Positions 1-9,457 of a stretch of 64,000 nucleotides of DNA are shown here, in pieces. This DNA is from Roseovarius salinarum (GTDB taxonomy: Bacteria > Pseudomonadota > Alphaproteobacteria > Rhodobacterales > Rhodobacteraceae): contig NZ_PHNT01000007.1 in NCBI RefSeq assembly GCF_002834145.1, positions 88,696 to 152,695 of the forward strand, read 5' to 3'. Both the position numbers and the translations under genes were made by a program. The notes beneath the pieces were generated by a model, which ran no database searches, was not told the DNA's origin, and saw nothing but the letters and a program-made list of their open reading frames with translations. Numbering within the stretch: the stretch's first letter is position 1; each line of letters opens with the position of its first letter.

Positions 1-1
1 C

Positions 2-3000
2 GCCGAGGCACGGCTGGAGTTCGAGGGCAGCTATGCCGACGCAACCCGCCAGCTCGCCGTTGACCTGGAGGTCGAGGAAGCGGAAAACGGCCTTCTCGGC
101 ACGCTTCTGGCACTGCCCGGCACGCCGGCGTTGTCGTTTCGGGCCGAAGGCGCGGGGCCGCTGTCGGATTTCACCGCCGACGTCGCGCTCGCCACGGACG
201 GGGCGCCCCGGCTGTCCGGACAGGTGCGGCTGTTCACCACCGGGGACGAAGGCCCCGCGCAGGCCTTCGCCGCCAACCTTACGGGCGACATGCGCCCGCT
301 CTTTCCCGAAGAACTCCGGCCCTTCTTCGGGGGGCAGACGCGCCTCGCCGTCGATGGGCGCACCGGGGGCGAAACCGGGCTGCAACTGTCGCGCTTCGAG
401 GCGCAGTCCGCCGCGATGGAGCTTTCGGGCACACTGGACCTCGGCCCCGCCGGCTGGCCGCGCGCCTTCGATGTCTCCGGGCAAATCGATGGAGAGGGGT
501 CGGTCCGCCTGCCGCTGGCCGGCGCGGCAACGCGGGTCGACACGGCACGGCTGAGTGCCCGTTTCGATGCCGCCCGCGGCGAAGCATGGCAGGCCGACCT
601 GACCGTGACGGGGCTGGAGCGCACCGGCACGCTGCAACTGGAAGAGATGCGGCTGACCGGCCGCGGCACGATGCGCCGCCGCGACGGCGGCACCGTCAAC
701 GGCACCCTCTTGGCCAAGACGGCGGGGCTGGCGCTGACGGACGCCGCGTTGCAACGGGCCGTGGGCACCGCACCGTCCGGGCGGCTTACCTTCGGTTACC
801 GTCCGCAGGCGCCGCTGCGCGTCGATACCCTGGTTGCAGAAAGCGCCGGCGCACGCCTGACCGCCGAGGGAGAGATCGGCGCATTGGCCGACGGGGTGCC
901 CGTCTCGGGCTCGGCGCAGCTGCAAGCGGCCGACCTGTCACGCTTCGCGGCCCTCGCCGGGCGCGACCTTGCCGGACACGGCACCGCGCAGGTGGACGGG
1001 CGCGGCACGCTGCTGGGCGGGGATTTCGATGCACAGGTCTCGGCGCGGACCGAGGCGCTGCACACCGGCGCGCCCCGGCTCGACCCGCTGCTGGCGACGC
1101 CGACGGACGTGTCGCTTTCCGCGGCGCGCGACACCACGGGCACGCGCATCCGGTCCTTGACGCTGTCGAACCGCGACGTGACCGCGACGGCGTCGGGCCA
1201 GTTGACGCCGAAGGAGGGCACGCTGGACCTTTCGGCGCGGATACGCGAGATCGCCCGTGCCGAGCCCCGGCTCGAGGGGACGGCCACCCTCGATGCCGGC
1301 ATCGCCTGGACGGACGGCGGCCCCCTTCGCGCGCAGGACTTCACCGTGACGCTTGGCGCGGCACGGATGCGCGGCAGCGGGCAGATCACACCGGGCGACC
1401 CGGCGCTGCCCCTGGATGGCCGCGTGACAGTGGACATCCCGCGCCTGTCCACCTTCGCCCGGCTCGCGGACCGGCCACTGGCCGGGCGCCTCGAGCTGTC
1501 CGCGCAGGCGGCCGGTGCCCTGCGGAAAGGCGACCTGACGGTGACAGCGGATGTGACGGGCACCGAGCTGAGCACGGGCATCCCCACGCTTGACCCCGTG
1601 GTCGACGGGCGCCTCATCATGTCCGGCGAAGTGGCGCGCCGCGACGGGGCGCTCGACATCCGCGAACTGGCGATGGAAACGCCACGGCTCGTCGCCAACG
1701 CCAAGGGGCAAGCGCCGGGCAAGCCCGTCCGCCTGTCGGCCCGGCTGGCCGACCTCGGGCTGATCGCGCCGGGCTTAAGCGGCCCGCTCACGGTCGACGG
1801 TGACCTGCGGCCGACCGACATCGCGCGTGGTCGCTGGGAGGTCTCCCTGCGCGCCGACGGCCCCGGTGGCGCGCGCGCGCGCGTTTCCGGCGATCTCGCG
1901 GACTATGGCCGCGAGCTTGGGCTGGTTCTCCGCGGCTCGGCCCCGCTGGGGCTGGCGAACAACTTCATCGCGCCGCGCTCCCTGCAGGGCACGGCGGAGT
2001 TCGACCTGCGCGTGAACGGGCGGCCGAGGCTGTCCTCGGTTTCGGGGCAGGCGCGGCTGCCCGGTGCGCGGGCGGCCCTGCCCGCGCTCAACACCGCCGT
2101 GACGGGGATCACCGGAACGGTCCGGCTGGGCGGCGGTCGGGCAGACGTCGATCTGAACGGTGCCGTCCGGGCCGGAGGGCGGCTTGGGCTGACAGGGTCG
2201 GTGGCGCTTGACCCGCCGTTCCGCGCCGATCTGCGCCTGCCGCTGACGGGCGTGACATTGCGCGACCCCGGCGTTTTCGGCACGCGGGCCAACGGGCGCG
2301 TGGCCGTCGAGGGACCATTGGCCGGGGGCGCCTTGATCTCAGGGCGCCTCGACCTGGTCGAGACGGAAATCCAGGTCGCACCGACCGGCGCGGGCACGGG
2401 CCTGGAGCCATCGCGCGTCGACCACCTCAACGCTCCGGCCGACGTGAGGGCCACGCGGCGCCGGGCCGGGCTGACCGGGCGCGGCGCAAGCGGCACGGGC
2501 GGCCCGAGCTATCCACTGGACCTGTTGGTGCGCGCGCCCAACCGTGTGTTCGTGCGCGGACGCGGGCTCGATGCCGAGCTGGGCGGCAATCTGCGGCTGG
2601 GCGGAACGACAGCCAATGTCGCGCCCAGCGGCACCGTCGAGCTGATCCGCGGGCGCCTCGACATTCTTGGCCGGCGGCTCGACCTGACCGAGGGGCGCGT
2701 GACGATGCGCGGCAGCTTTGACCCGGCGCTGCGCTTCGTGGCCGAAACCCGCGCCAACGACATCACCGCCCGCGTGATCGTCGAAGGACTGGCGAGCTCG
2801 CCTGATATCACCTTCACGTCGCAGCCGGAACTTCCGCAGGAAGAGGTGCTGGCGCAAATGCTGTTCGGGCGCGACCTGGGGTCGATCTCGCCGTTCCAGG
2901 CAGCGCAGCTGGCCTCGGCGGTCGCCACGCTGTCCGGGCGCGGCGGCGCCGGGATCATCGGGAACCTGCGCCAGGCGACGGGATTGTCCGACCTGGACGT

Positions 3001-3202
3001 GACCACGGGCGAAGCCGGCAACACGCAGCTGCGTTTCGGCAAGTACCTGACCGAGAACATCTATTCAGAGGTCACCACCGACAGCGGCGGAAAGCAGCAG
3101 ATCGAGCTGAACCTCGACGTGTCCACGTCTGTCACGGTCAAGGGCCGCGCTGACACGGAAGGCGGCACCGGGCTGGGCGTCTTCTATGAACGCGATTACT
3201 GA
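2..3202 (+). CDS. tamB: Translocation and assembly module protein TamB, 3' part
   Basis: The frame is open from the left edge, so the start lies outside the window; 1066 residues are visible. The protein is a long run of repetitive beta-strand sequence rich in Gly, Asp and Arg. It ends in the conserved TamB C-terminal (DUF490) domain over roughly the last 350 residues and finishes with an aromatic-rich stretch (GVFYERDY). Family knowledge: TamB spans the periplasm as a hydrophobic groove and works with the Omp85 protein TamA in outer-membrane protein or lipid transport. tamA would be expected just upstream but cannot be seen. The family call is firm. Confidence 0.9.
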   Translation, partial: AEARLEFEGSYADATRQLAVDLEVEEAENGLLGTLLALPGTPALSFRAEGAGPLSDFTADVALATDGAPRLSGQVRLFTTGDEGPAQAFAANLTGDMRPLFPEELRPFFGGQTRLAVDGRTGGETGLQLSRFEAQSAAMELSGTLDLGPAGWPRAFDVSGQIDGEGSVRLPLAGAATRVDTARLSARFDAARGEAWQADLTVTGLERTGTLQLEEMRLTGRGTMRRRDGGTVNGTLLAKTAGLALTDAALQRAVGTAPSGRLTFGYRPQAPLRVDTLVAESAGARLTAEGEIGALADGVPVSGSAQLQAADLSRFAALAGRDLAGHGTAQVDGRGTLLGGDFDAQVSARTEALHTGAPRLDPLLATPTDVSLSAARDTTGTRIRSLTLSNRDVTATASGQLTPKEGTLDLSARIREIARAEPRLEGTATLDAGIAWTDGGPLRAQDFTVTLGAARMRGSGQITPGDPALPLDGRVTVDIPRLSTFARLADRPLAGRLELSAQAAGALRKGDLTVTADVTGTELSTGIPTLDPVVDGRLIMSGEVARRDGALDIRELAMETPRLVANAKGQAPGKPVRLSARLADLGLIAPGLSGPLTVDGDLRPTDIARGRWEVSLRADGPGGARARVSGDLADYGRELGLVLRGSAPLGLANNFIAPRSLQGTAEFDLRVNGRPRLSSVSGQARLPGARAALPALNTAVTGITGTVRLGGGRADVDLNGAVRAGGRLGLTGSVALDPPFRADLRLPLTGVTLRDPGVFGTRANGRVAVEGPLAGGALISGRLDLVETEIQVAPTGAGTGLEPSRVDHLNAPADVRATRRRAGLTGRGASGTGGPSYPLDLLVRAPNRVFVRGRGLDAELGGNLRLGGTTANVAPSGTVELIRGRLDILGRRLDLTEGRVTMRGSFDPALRFVAETRANDITARVIVEGLASSPDITFTSQPELPQEEVLAQMLFGRDLGSISPFQAAQLASAVATLSGRGGAGIIGNLRQATGLSDLDVTTGEAGNTQLRFGKYLTENIYSEVTTDSGGKQQIELNLDVSTSVTVKGRADTEGGTGLGVFYERDY

Positions 3203-3248
3203 CGGCGTGCCGGCCCGCGCCTCCATGAAGCGCGGGCCGCATTCGACA

Positions 3249-5816
3249 TCAGGATTTCGGGCGGGCGTTCTCGGGATCGTAGAGCGGCTTGTAGCCCACG
3301 GCCGCCACCTTCATCGGGTAGGTTTCGTGGAAATACTCCATCGTCAGGTCCCGTCCCTCTTCGCACCAGTCGTGCGGCAGGTAGGCCAGCGCGATGTTCT
3401 TGCCCACTGACGGACCATAGGCGATGGAGGTGGTATAGGACCGCCGGCCCAGCTCGTCGACCAGCACCTCGCCCGTATTCGGATCCATGATCGGGCAGGC
3501 CCCCATGGGGAAGCGGGCGACACCGTTGGAATCGGTGTTCCCTTCCATCGTGAGCGTGCACAGGTACGCCGGCTGGCGGTCGCGCGCGCGCTGTTCGAGG
3601 TAGACCTCCTTGCCGAAGAAATCCGCATCCTTGACCTTGGGCCGCGCAAGGCCGGCCTCGACGAGGTTGTATTCCGTGAGAAGGTCGGCGTTCTGCAGGC
3701 GCAGGCTCTTTTCCAGCCGCCGGCTGTTGGCGTAGGTCTCGATGCCCACCGGCGTCACGCCCAGTTCGTACAGCATGTCCCACAACGGCAGGCCGTAGCT
3801 GAGCGGGAAGTGAAGCTCCCACCCCTGTTCGCCGACGTAGGAGATGCGGAAACCCGACACCGGCACCCCGCGCAGGGTGAAATCGCGCGAGGCGGCGAAG
3901 GGGAAGTTCTCGGGCGTCAGCACCTCGGGGTCATCGGCCAGCTTCTGCAGCGTCGCGCGGGCGTTGGGACCCCATACGCCGATGCAGCCCATGTGGTCCG
4001 TGCGCTCCTCGATGTGCACGGTCCAGCCCTTGTCCTCGGCCATGCGCTGCATCCAGACACGGTCGCGGTTGCCGGCATCGCCACCGTCGATCACGCGGAA
4101 GCGGTCCTCGGCAAGGCGCACGATGGTCAGGTCGGAGCGCACCCCGCCCGCGCTGTCGAGGAAGTTGGTGTAGACGCCCTTGCCGATTGGCGTGGTGCCA
4201 CCGACCTTCGAGACCGAGCAGTATTCCATCAGCGCCTCGGCGTCCGCGCCGGACACGTCGTAGAGCGCGAAATGCGACAGGTTCACCATGCCGACATTCT
4301 CGGACATCTCCAGATGCTCGGCGTTGGAGACGCGCCAGAAGTGGCGCGCGTCCCATTCGGCCTCGCGCTTCGGGACGTGGTCGGCCCATTTCTCCAGGAG
4401 CCTTTCCTCGTTGGCGGCGTAGCCGTGGGCGCGCTCCCAGCCCGCGGCCTCCATGAAATAGCCGCCCAGCTCACGCTCGCGAAGGTTGAAGGGCGGCATG
4501 CGCAAATTGCGGCCCATGCTGTAGGGCTCGCGGTTGTGGACCGCCGGGTTGTAGATCTTGAAGGCGGTTTCGTAGCACCGGTCGTGAATGTAGGCGTTCG
4601 TCTTCTGGATCGGATAGTAACGCGTCACGTCGATGCCGTGGTGGTCGATCTCGGTGCGTCCGTCGGTCATCCAGTCGGCGATCACCTTGCCGGTGCCGGG
4701 GCCATCCTTGATCCAGACGGATTCGCCGTACCACAGCCCGCGCACCTCGGGCGACTCGCCGATCGACGGGCCGCCGTCGGCGGTGACCTGCAAAAGCCCG
4801 TTGAACGAATGCTTCTCGTCGAAGCCCAGCTCGCCCAGGATCGGGGTCAGCTCCATCGCCCGCTCCAGCGGCTCGATCACCTGCTCCATCTCCAGGTCGT
4901 TCTGCGAGGGCGACAGACGCGCCTGCGCCTTCTCCAGGATGTCGCGGGGGTGCACCATGCGGGGGTTCTTTTCCTCGTAATACCCCCACTCGATCTGGCC
5001 GCCCTCGGTGGTGGACGGATCGCCGGTGTCGCGCATGTAGGCCGAGTTGCCCTGGTCACGCAGCAGCGGGTATCCGATCTCCTTGCCGGTGCCGGCGAAC
5101 TGGTCATAGGGGCCGAACCACAGCAGCGGGTGCTCGACCGGCATGATCGGCAGGTCCTCGCCCGCCATGTCCGCGATCAGCCGCCCCCAGAGCCCGGCGC
5201 AGACCACGACATGATCCGCCGCGATGTAGCCGCGGTGGGTTTCCACGCCGCGGATCCGCCCGTTCCGGATGTCCAGCCCCGTGGCCGGGGTGTTGGCGAA
5301 GGCCTGCAGCTTGCCGGTCTTTTCGGCCGCCTGCACCATCTCGCCGGTGACGGTCTGTGACCGCGGGATCACCAGGCCGGCGTCGGGATCCCAAAGCGCC
5401 CCCTGGATCATGTCCTCCTCGATCAGGGGAAACTTCTCCTTCACCTCCCTGGGTGACACCAGTGAAACGTTGTTGCCGAAGGCCTTGCCCGAGGCGACCT
5501 TGCGCTTGAGTTCCTCCATGCGCTCGTCGTCGCCGACCCGCGCGACCTCGAAACCGCCGATGCGGGAATAGCGGCCCAGCCGTTCATAGAAGTCCACGCT
5601 GTAGCGGGTGGTGTAGATCGTCATCTGGTCGTGCGCCGTCAGGAAACAGAAATCCGAGGCGTGCGAGGTCGACCCGATGTCGGTGGGGATAGCGGACTTG
5701 TCGAGCCCGACGATGTTGTCCCATCCCCGCTCGATGAGATGATGTGCGACCGAGGCGCCGACGATGCCGCCCTGGCCGATGATGACGACTTTAGCGCTGT
5801 TGGGGAAACTCGACAT
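3249..5816 (-). CDS. GcvT-family FAD-dependent dehydrogenase (dimethylglycine/sarcosine dehydrogenase-like)
   Basis: This 855-residue fusion has an N-terminal FAD-binding DAO domain (GQGGIVGAS at residues 10-18; a His in STSHAS near residue 50 where related enzymes attach FAD covalently), a short FAO_M linker near 380-430, then the folate-binding GcvT domain and GcvT C-terminal barrel to about residue 840. Family members demethylate dimethylglycine or sarcosine and pass the one-carbon unit to tetrahydrofolate. The exact substrate cannot be read from sequence. The ATG at 5816 is chosen because the Rossmann motif follows directly and GGAG lies 9 nt upstream; an in-frame ATG at 5861 would add 15 residues. 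It stands alone, convergent with tamB. Confidence 0.85.
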   Translation of the reverse strand: MSSFPNSAKVVIIGQGGIVGASVAHHLIERGWDNIVGLDKSAIPTDIGSTSHASDFCFLTAHDQMTIYTTRYSVDFYERLGRYSRIGGFEVARVGDDERMEELKRKVASGKAFGNNVSLVSPREVKEKFPLIEEDMIQGALWDPDAGLVIPRSQTVTGEMVQAAEKTGKLQAFANTPATGLDIRNGRIRGVETHRGYIAADHVVVCAGLWGRLIADMAGEDLPIMPVEHPLLWFGPYDQFAGTGKEIGYPLLRDQGNSAYMRDTGDPSTTEGGQIEWGYYEEKNPRMVHPRDILEKAQARLSPSQNDLEMEQVIEPLERAMELTPILGELGFDEKHSFNGLLQVTADGGPSIGESPEVRGLWYGESVWIKDGPGTGKVIADWMTDGRTEIDHHGIDVTRYYPIQKTNAYIHDRCYETAFKIYNPAVHNREPYSMGRNLRMPPFNLRERELGGYFMEAAGWERAHGYAANEERLLEKWADHVPKREAEWDARHFWRVSNAEHLEMSENVGMVNLSHFALYDVSGADAEALMEYCSVSKVGGTTPIGKGVYTNFLDSAGGVRSDLTIVRLAEDRFRVIDGGDAGNRDRVWMQRMAEDKGWTVHIEERTDHMGCIGVWGPNARATLQKLADDPEVLTPENFPFAASRDFTLRGVPVSGFRISYVGEQGWELHFPLSYGLPLWDMLYELGVTPVGIETYANSRRLEKSLRLQNADLLTEYNLVEAGLARPKVKDADFFGKEVYLEQRARDRQPAYLCTLTMEGNTDSNGVARFPMGACPIMDPNTGEVLVDELGRRSYTTSIAYGPSVGKNIALAYLPHDWCEEGRDLTMEYFHETYPMKVAAVGYKPLYDPENARPKS

Positions 5817-6237
5817 TCCTGGCGTCTCCGGTGAAAGGCTGTCTTGCGTGTTCCTGGGCATCTCGACGTTCCCCGCAGGCACGCCACGGTGCCGCGGGAG
5901 ACGTTTTTGGCCCTTTGAAACGGGTGGCATCTCAAGGGTCTGGAAGGCTGTCGCGAAAACGACCGAGCGGGTTCCGTTGGCGACCGCACCGCGGACGCCG
6001 CCCGAGCCTGCCGGCAACTGCCTGGCATGACCGGCGTTTCACCGTCGCGGCAGAAAGCGGAAATGGCATCCGGCCCGTCGCCGCGCGCGAACGGCGAACG
6101 CAACGCACAGGCGCCCGTGCCCGGACGCGGCGAATCGATGTCCCGGCGCGGCACACGCGAATGTAACAATCACATGACAATGTGAACGGCGAATTAAGCA
6201 ATTCCGGGTTATCCTCGTGCAGGAGGATGAAGAAACG
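5817..6237. other. Intergenic region of 421 bp between divergent genes
   Basis: No convincing gene is seen here. It must hold the promoters of the GcvT-family gene (minus) and the small secreted protein (plus). The right end is unusually AT-rich for this genome and contains an inverted repeat (6170-6185). Short open frames continue upstream of both genes but lack ribosome binding sites. Confidence 0.5.
6170..6185. promoter_or_regulatory. Inverted repeat, possible operator
   Basis: TCACAT-gaca-ATGTGA is a perfect 6-4-6 inverted repeat in the AT-rich stretch about 53 nt before the start of the small secreted protein gene at 6238. Its position suits an operator or the foot of a promoter. It is not the standard CRP arrangement, which has TGTGA and TCACA in the opposite order. 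Confidence 0.35.
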
Positions 6238-6759
6238 ATGCAGTCAAGACCCGTGAAACCCCTCGCCGCACTGGCGCTTGTCATTGCCCTGTCCCCGCAG
6301 GCGGCGGCCGGCCACGACCGGCCGGATTTCGAGTGGACCAGGACCGACCCCGCCTTCGAACGCACATGCACCCACTACGAGAACCGCGCGCGGTTCCTGC
6401 CGCGCGTGCGCGGCACCGCATTCGAGGCCACCCTGGCCGACGCCTGCCGCGCCGCGCTGGACACGCTCGAAAGCGGCCGCGTTGCCTCGCCCTACGAAGG
6501 CAAGCGCGCCTGGCTTTTCCTGAAGCGCCTGACCGCGCTGAAACGGGCGGTGATCGAAATGAACATGGCGCGGATGTTCGGTCCGGACCCCGCGCCGTTC
6601 GACCAGATCAAACGGCCTGCCACGCGCCTGAACGCCCCGTCGGCGGTGAGACCGGTGAACCGGTTCAGCGAATATCTGATTGCGCGCGAGATGGGTGTCG
6701 TCCGGCGCCTGAACGACTGGGCGCGCGCATCCGACTTCCCGGTTCTCGCCCTGCGATGA
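6238..6759 (+). CDS. Hypothetical secreted protein
   Basis: 173 residues with a clear signal peptide (positive N-terminus, hydrophobic core, AAAG near residue 25). The mature part is charged and probably helical, with two cysteines at about residues 40 and 62 that could form a disulfide in the periplasm. AGGAGGA at 6221-6227 lies 10 nt before the ATG at 6238, which favours it over an in-frame GTG at 6217. I do not recognise a named family. It is a single gene convergent with ychF. Confidence 0.7.
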   Translation: MQSRPVKPLAALALVIALSPQAAAGHDRPDFEWTRTDPAFERTCTHYENRARFLPRVRGTAFEATLADACRAALDTLESGRVASPYEGKRAWLFLKRLTALKRAVIEMNMARMFGPDPAPFDQIKRPATRLNAPSAVRPVNRFSEYLIAREMGVVRRLNDWARASDFPVLALR

Positions 6760-6774
6760 CGCGACCCCGACAGG

Positions 6775-7872
6775 TCAGGTGTTGAACAGGAAATGCATCA
6801 CGTCGCCGTCGCGGACGACGTATTGCTTGCCCTCCGCGCGCATCTTCCCGGCGTCCTTGGCGGCCTGTTCGCCGCCCAGGGTGACGAAATCGTCGTAGGA
6901 TATCGTCTCGGCGCGGATGAAGCCCTTCTCGAAGTCACCGTGGATGACGCCGGCGGCCTGCGGCGCGCGGGTGCCGGAGGGAATCGTCCAGGCGCGCGCC
7001 TCCTTGGGGCCCACGGTGAAGAAGGTCTCAAGATTCAAGAGCTCGTAACCGGCACGGATCAACCGGTCGAGACCGGCCTCCTCCAGCCCCATCTCCTCGA
7101 GGAAGACGGCGGCCTCCTCCGGGTCGAGCTGGCTGATCTCCTCCTCGATGCGCGCGCTGATGACCACCGTGGCCGCGCCCTGCCGCGCGGCCATTTCCTG
7201 CACGGCGGCGGACTGCGCGTTGCCGGTGGCCGCGCTGGCCTCGTCGACGTTGCACACGAACAGGATCGGCTTGTTGGTGAGAAGCTGAAGATTCGCCCAG
7301 GCGCGACGGTCTTCCTCGGCCACCTCGACAAGGCGGGCGGGCTTGCCGTCCTCCAGCATCCCCTGAGCGGCGGCGAGCAGACGGTCCTGCTGCTGGGCCT
7401 CGCGGTCATTGCCCTTGAGCTTGCGCACGAGGCCCGCGCGGCGTTTCTCGATGCTTTCGAGGTCGGCCAGCATCAACTCGGTCTCGATGGTCTCGGCATC
7501 GGCCACAGGGTCAACCGTGCCGTCCACGTGGGTGACGTCGGCGTCCTCGAAGCAGCGCAGGACATGGGCGATGGCATCGACCTCGCGGATGTTGGCAAGG
7601 AACTGGTTGCCCAGCCCCTCGCCCTTGGAGGCGCCCTTCACCAGCCCGGCGATGTCCACGAAGGTCATGCGCGTCGGGATCACCTGCCGCGACCCTGCGA
7701 TCCGCGCCAGTTCCTCGAGCCGCGAGTCCGGCACGGCAACCTCGCCCACATTCGGTTCTATCGTGCAGAAGGGGAAATTCTCGGCCTGCGCGGCGGCCGT
7801 GCGTGTGAGCGCGTTGAAAAGGGTGGACTTGCCCACGTTGGGCAGCCCGACGATTCCCATCTTGAAGCCCAT
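6775..7872 (-). CDS. ychF: Ribosome-binding ATPase/GTPase YchF (OLA1 family)
   Basis: The 365 residues have the Obg-type P-loop GLPNVGKST at 8-16 and a switch region ending in DIAG. In place of the usual NKxD motif it has NVDE; YchF/OLA1 proteins carry a non-canonical motif here and prefer ATP. A helical insertion and a C-terminal TGS-like domain follow. YchF binds ribosomes and is linked to stress adaptation. The ATG at 7872 is chosen because MGFKMGIVG is the conserved N-terminus and GGGAGAG lies 6 nt upstream. In many bacteria it lies beside pth, but here pth is about 6 kb away. Confidence 0.95.
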   Translation of the reverse strand: MGFKMGIVGLPNVGKSTLFNALTRTAAAQAENFPFCTIEPNVGEVAVPDSRLEELARIAGSRQVIPTRMTFVDIAGLVKGASKGEGLGNQFLANIREVDAIAHVLRCFEDADVTHVDGTVDPVADAETIETELMLADLESIEKRRAGLVRKLKGNDREAQQQDRLLAAAQGMLEDGKPARLVEVAEEDRRAWANLQLLTNKPILFVCNVDEASAATGNAQSAAVQEMAARQGAATVVISARIEEEISQLDPEEAAVFLEEMGLEEAGLDRLIRAGYELLNLETFFTVGPKEARAWTIPSGTRAPQAAGVIHGDFEKGFIRAETISYDDFVTLGGEQAAKDAGKMRAEGKQYVVRDGDVMHFLFNT

Positions 7873-7953
7873 CGCGGCTCTCCCTTGGCTCGGATGCCGC
7901 GCTCTTAAGGGCACGGCCCGCGCATGACAAGGGGCCGCGCCGGTGCATCGCGT

Positions 7954-8373
7954 TCAGAGAATTTCCATCCCCTTCACGTGGCAGCGCCGCCGCGGCGCCG
8001 CGGTGGCGTTGTCCGCGCCACTCGCACGCGGCGGCCGGTATCCCGATATCACGACGCGCCGCGTCATCGCATCGCCCGGAACGCGACCGCCCGCGTCGGG
8101 GCCGGACGCCCTTTGCGCGATCACGTGGTCGATGACCGCAGCCTGAACGGTGGCCAATGCCGTTGCGACCAGCCCCATCGCGGCCACCGCCGCCGCCCCC
8201 AGGCACAGCGCCGCGGCCTGGACCAGATGTCCGGGTGTCACCACGGCGAACCCCAGGGCGAGGACGCCCGCGATGCCGCCGCCGGCGGCCAACCCGAGCC
8301 CGGCACGCGCGACGATGTCCAGGCGTCTCGACACGCGCCGGCACGCACCCGATTGTTGCGGATCGTGTACCAT
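7954..8373 (-). CDS. Small hypothetical membrane protein
   Basis: 139 residues with two adjacent hydrophobic segments (about 24-46 and 50-80, rich in Ala, Gly and Val) and a basic C-terminal tail carrying RRR and PRRRC motifs. GGAGG lies 4 nt before the ATG, so translation looks real. It is upstream of and co-directional with ychF, with an 81 bp gap. No family is recognised; it may be specific to this lineage. Confidence 0.6.
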   Translation of the reverse strand: MVHDPQQSGACRRVSRRLDIVARAGLGLAAGGGIAGVLALGFAVVTPGHLVQAAALCLGAAAVAAMGLVATALATVQAAVIDHVIAQRASGPDAGGRVPGDAMTRRVVISGYRPPRASGADNATAAPRRRCHVKGMEIL

Positions 8374-8535
8374 TCAACCTCCACTCGTTTCCCGCACCGC
8401 CATACATGTTAGAGGACCGAGCGGTCACGGTTAACCCACATCCGTGGGGCACGATGCCGAACCCGCACGCCGGGCATTGATTTCCGTCCGCCTTTCGGCC
8501 AAACCCGATGCGATGACCCATGAATGAGGCTCCAT

Positions 8536-9327
8536 ATGACACGGATCGACGCGAGGTTCGCCGCGCTCAAGGCCGCCGGGAAGAAGGCTTTCGTTTCCTA
8601 CGTGATGGCCGGCGACCCGGACTACGACACCTCGCTGGAGATCGTGCGCGGCCTGCCGGGGGCGGGCGTGGACATCATCGAATTGGGGCTGCCCTTCACC
8701 GACCCGATGGCCGACGGCCCAACGATCCAGTTGGCCGGCCAGCGCGCGCTCGAGGCAGGACAGACGCTCGAGAAGACCCTGGAACTGGCGCGCACGTTCC
8801 GAGAGGGCGACGACGAGACGCCCATCGTCCTGATGGGATACTACAACCCGATCTACAGCCGCGGCGTTGAGCGGTTTCTCGAGGATGCGAAGGCCGCGGG
8901 GATCGACGGGCTGATCGTGGTGGACCTGCCCCCCGAGGAGGACGAGGAACTGTGCATCCCCGCCGCGAAGGCCGGGCTGAATTTCATACGGCTGGCCACG
9001 CCCACAACCGACGACAAACGCCTGCCCCGCGTGCTGGAGAACACCAGCGGCTTCGTCTACTACGTCTCGATCACCGGGATCACCGGGGCGGCCGCCGCGG
9101 ACGCGTCGGAGGTCGCGCCCGATGTTGCACGCATCAAGGCACAGACCGAGTTGCCGGTCGTCGTGGGCTTTGGCGTGCGCACGCCCGAAACCAGCCGCGA
9201 CATCGCCGCCGTGGCCGACGGCGCGGTGGTCGGATCGGCCATCGTGGGCAAGATCGGCGCGGGCGAGGCACCGGCGGCGGTACTCGACTTCGTCAAGGGA
9301 CTGGCCGAGGGTGCGCATTCGGCGTGA
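8536..9327 (+). CDS. trpA: Tryptophan synthase alpha chain
   Basis: The 263-residue TIM-barrel enzyme converts indole-3-glycerol phosphate to indole and glyceraldehyde-3-phosphate and channels indole to Trp[16 protein letters not shown] near residues 45-60 carries the catalytic Glu and Asp, and the phosphate-binding GFGVRTPE and GSAIVG segments are present near the C-terminus. An in-frame ATG at 8524 exists; the one at 8536 is preferred because AGG is 6 nt upstream and family members start MTRID or similar. trpB and trpF lie about 8 kb away on the opposite strand, so the pathway is split here. Confidence 0.95.
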   Translation: MTRIDARFAALKAAGKKAFVSYVMAGDPDYDTSLEIVRGLPGAGVDIIELGLPFTDPMADGPTIQLAGQRALEAGQTLEKTLELARTFREGDDETPIVLMGYYNPIYSRGVERFLEDAKAAGIDGLIVVDLPPEEDEELCIPAAKAGLNFIRLATPTTDDKRLPRVLENTSGFVYYVSITGITGAAAADASEVAPDVARIKAQTELPVVVGFGVRTPETSRDIAAVADGAVVGSAIVGKIGAGEAPAAVLDFVKGLAEGAHSA

Positions 9328-9339
9328 CACCGCCAGCCC

Positions 9340-9368
9340 CTTGAAATCTTTGCAGCAATTTTCCATTT
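9340..9368 (+). promoter_or_regulatory. Sigma-32 (RpoH)-like promoter of hsp20
   Basis: CTTGAAA at 9340-9346 and TTCCATTT at 9361-9368 match the heat-shock sigma factor pattern CTTGAAA, N11-16, CCCATNT with a 15-nt spacer. It lies between trpA and the small heat-shock gene, predicting a 5' leader of about 80 nt. Confidence 0.65.
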
Positions 9369-9428
9369 CACCGGTGAAAGGAAAGCGGCCCGAACCGGCG
9401 GGCCGTGCAAGGCTGTCTCGTGGAACGG

Positions 9429-9451
9429 CTTTTGTGAAAACGCAAAGGAGG
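9429..9451 (+). promoter_or_regulatory. SD-sequestering hairpin, fourU-like RNA thermometer
   Basis: CUUUUGUG (9429-9436) pairs over 8 bp, including two G-U pairs, with CGCAAAGG (9441-9448) across an AAAA tetraloop. The 3' strand takes in the first half of the AGGAGG Shine-Dalgarno sequence (9446-9451), five nt short of which the hsp20 start begins. Four U residues pair with AAAG next to the SD, much as in fourU thermometers. The stem is weak enough to open on heating. The structure is read directly from sequence; the function is inferred. Confidence 0.5.
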
Positions 9452-9457
9452 TTGACG

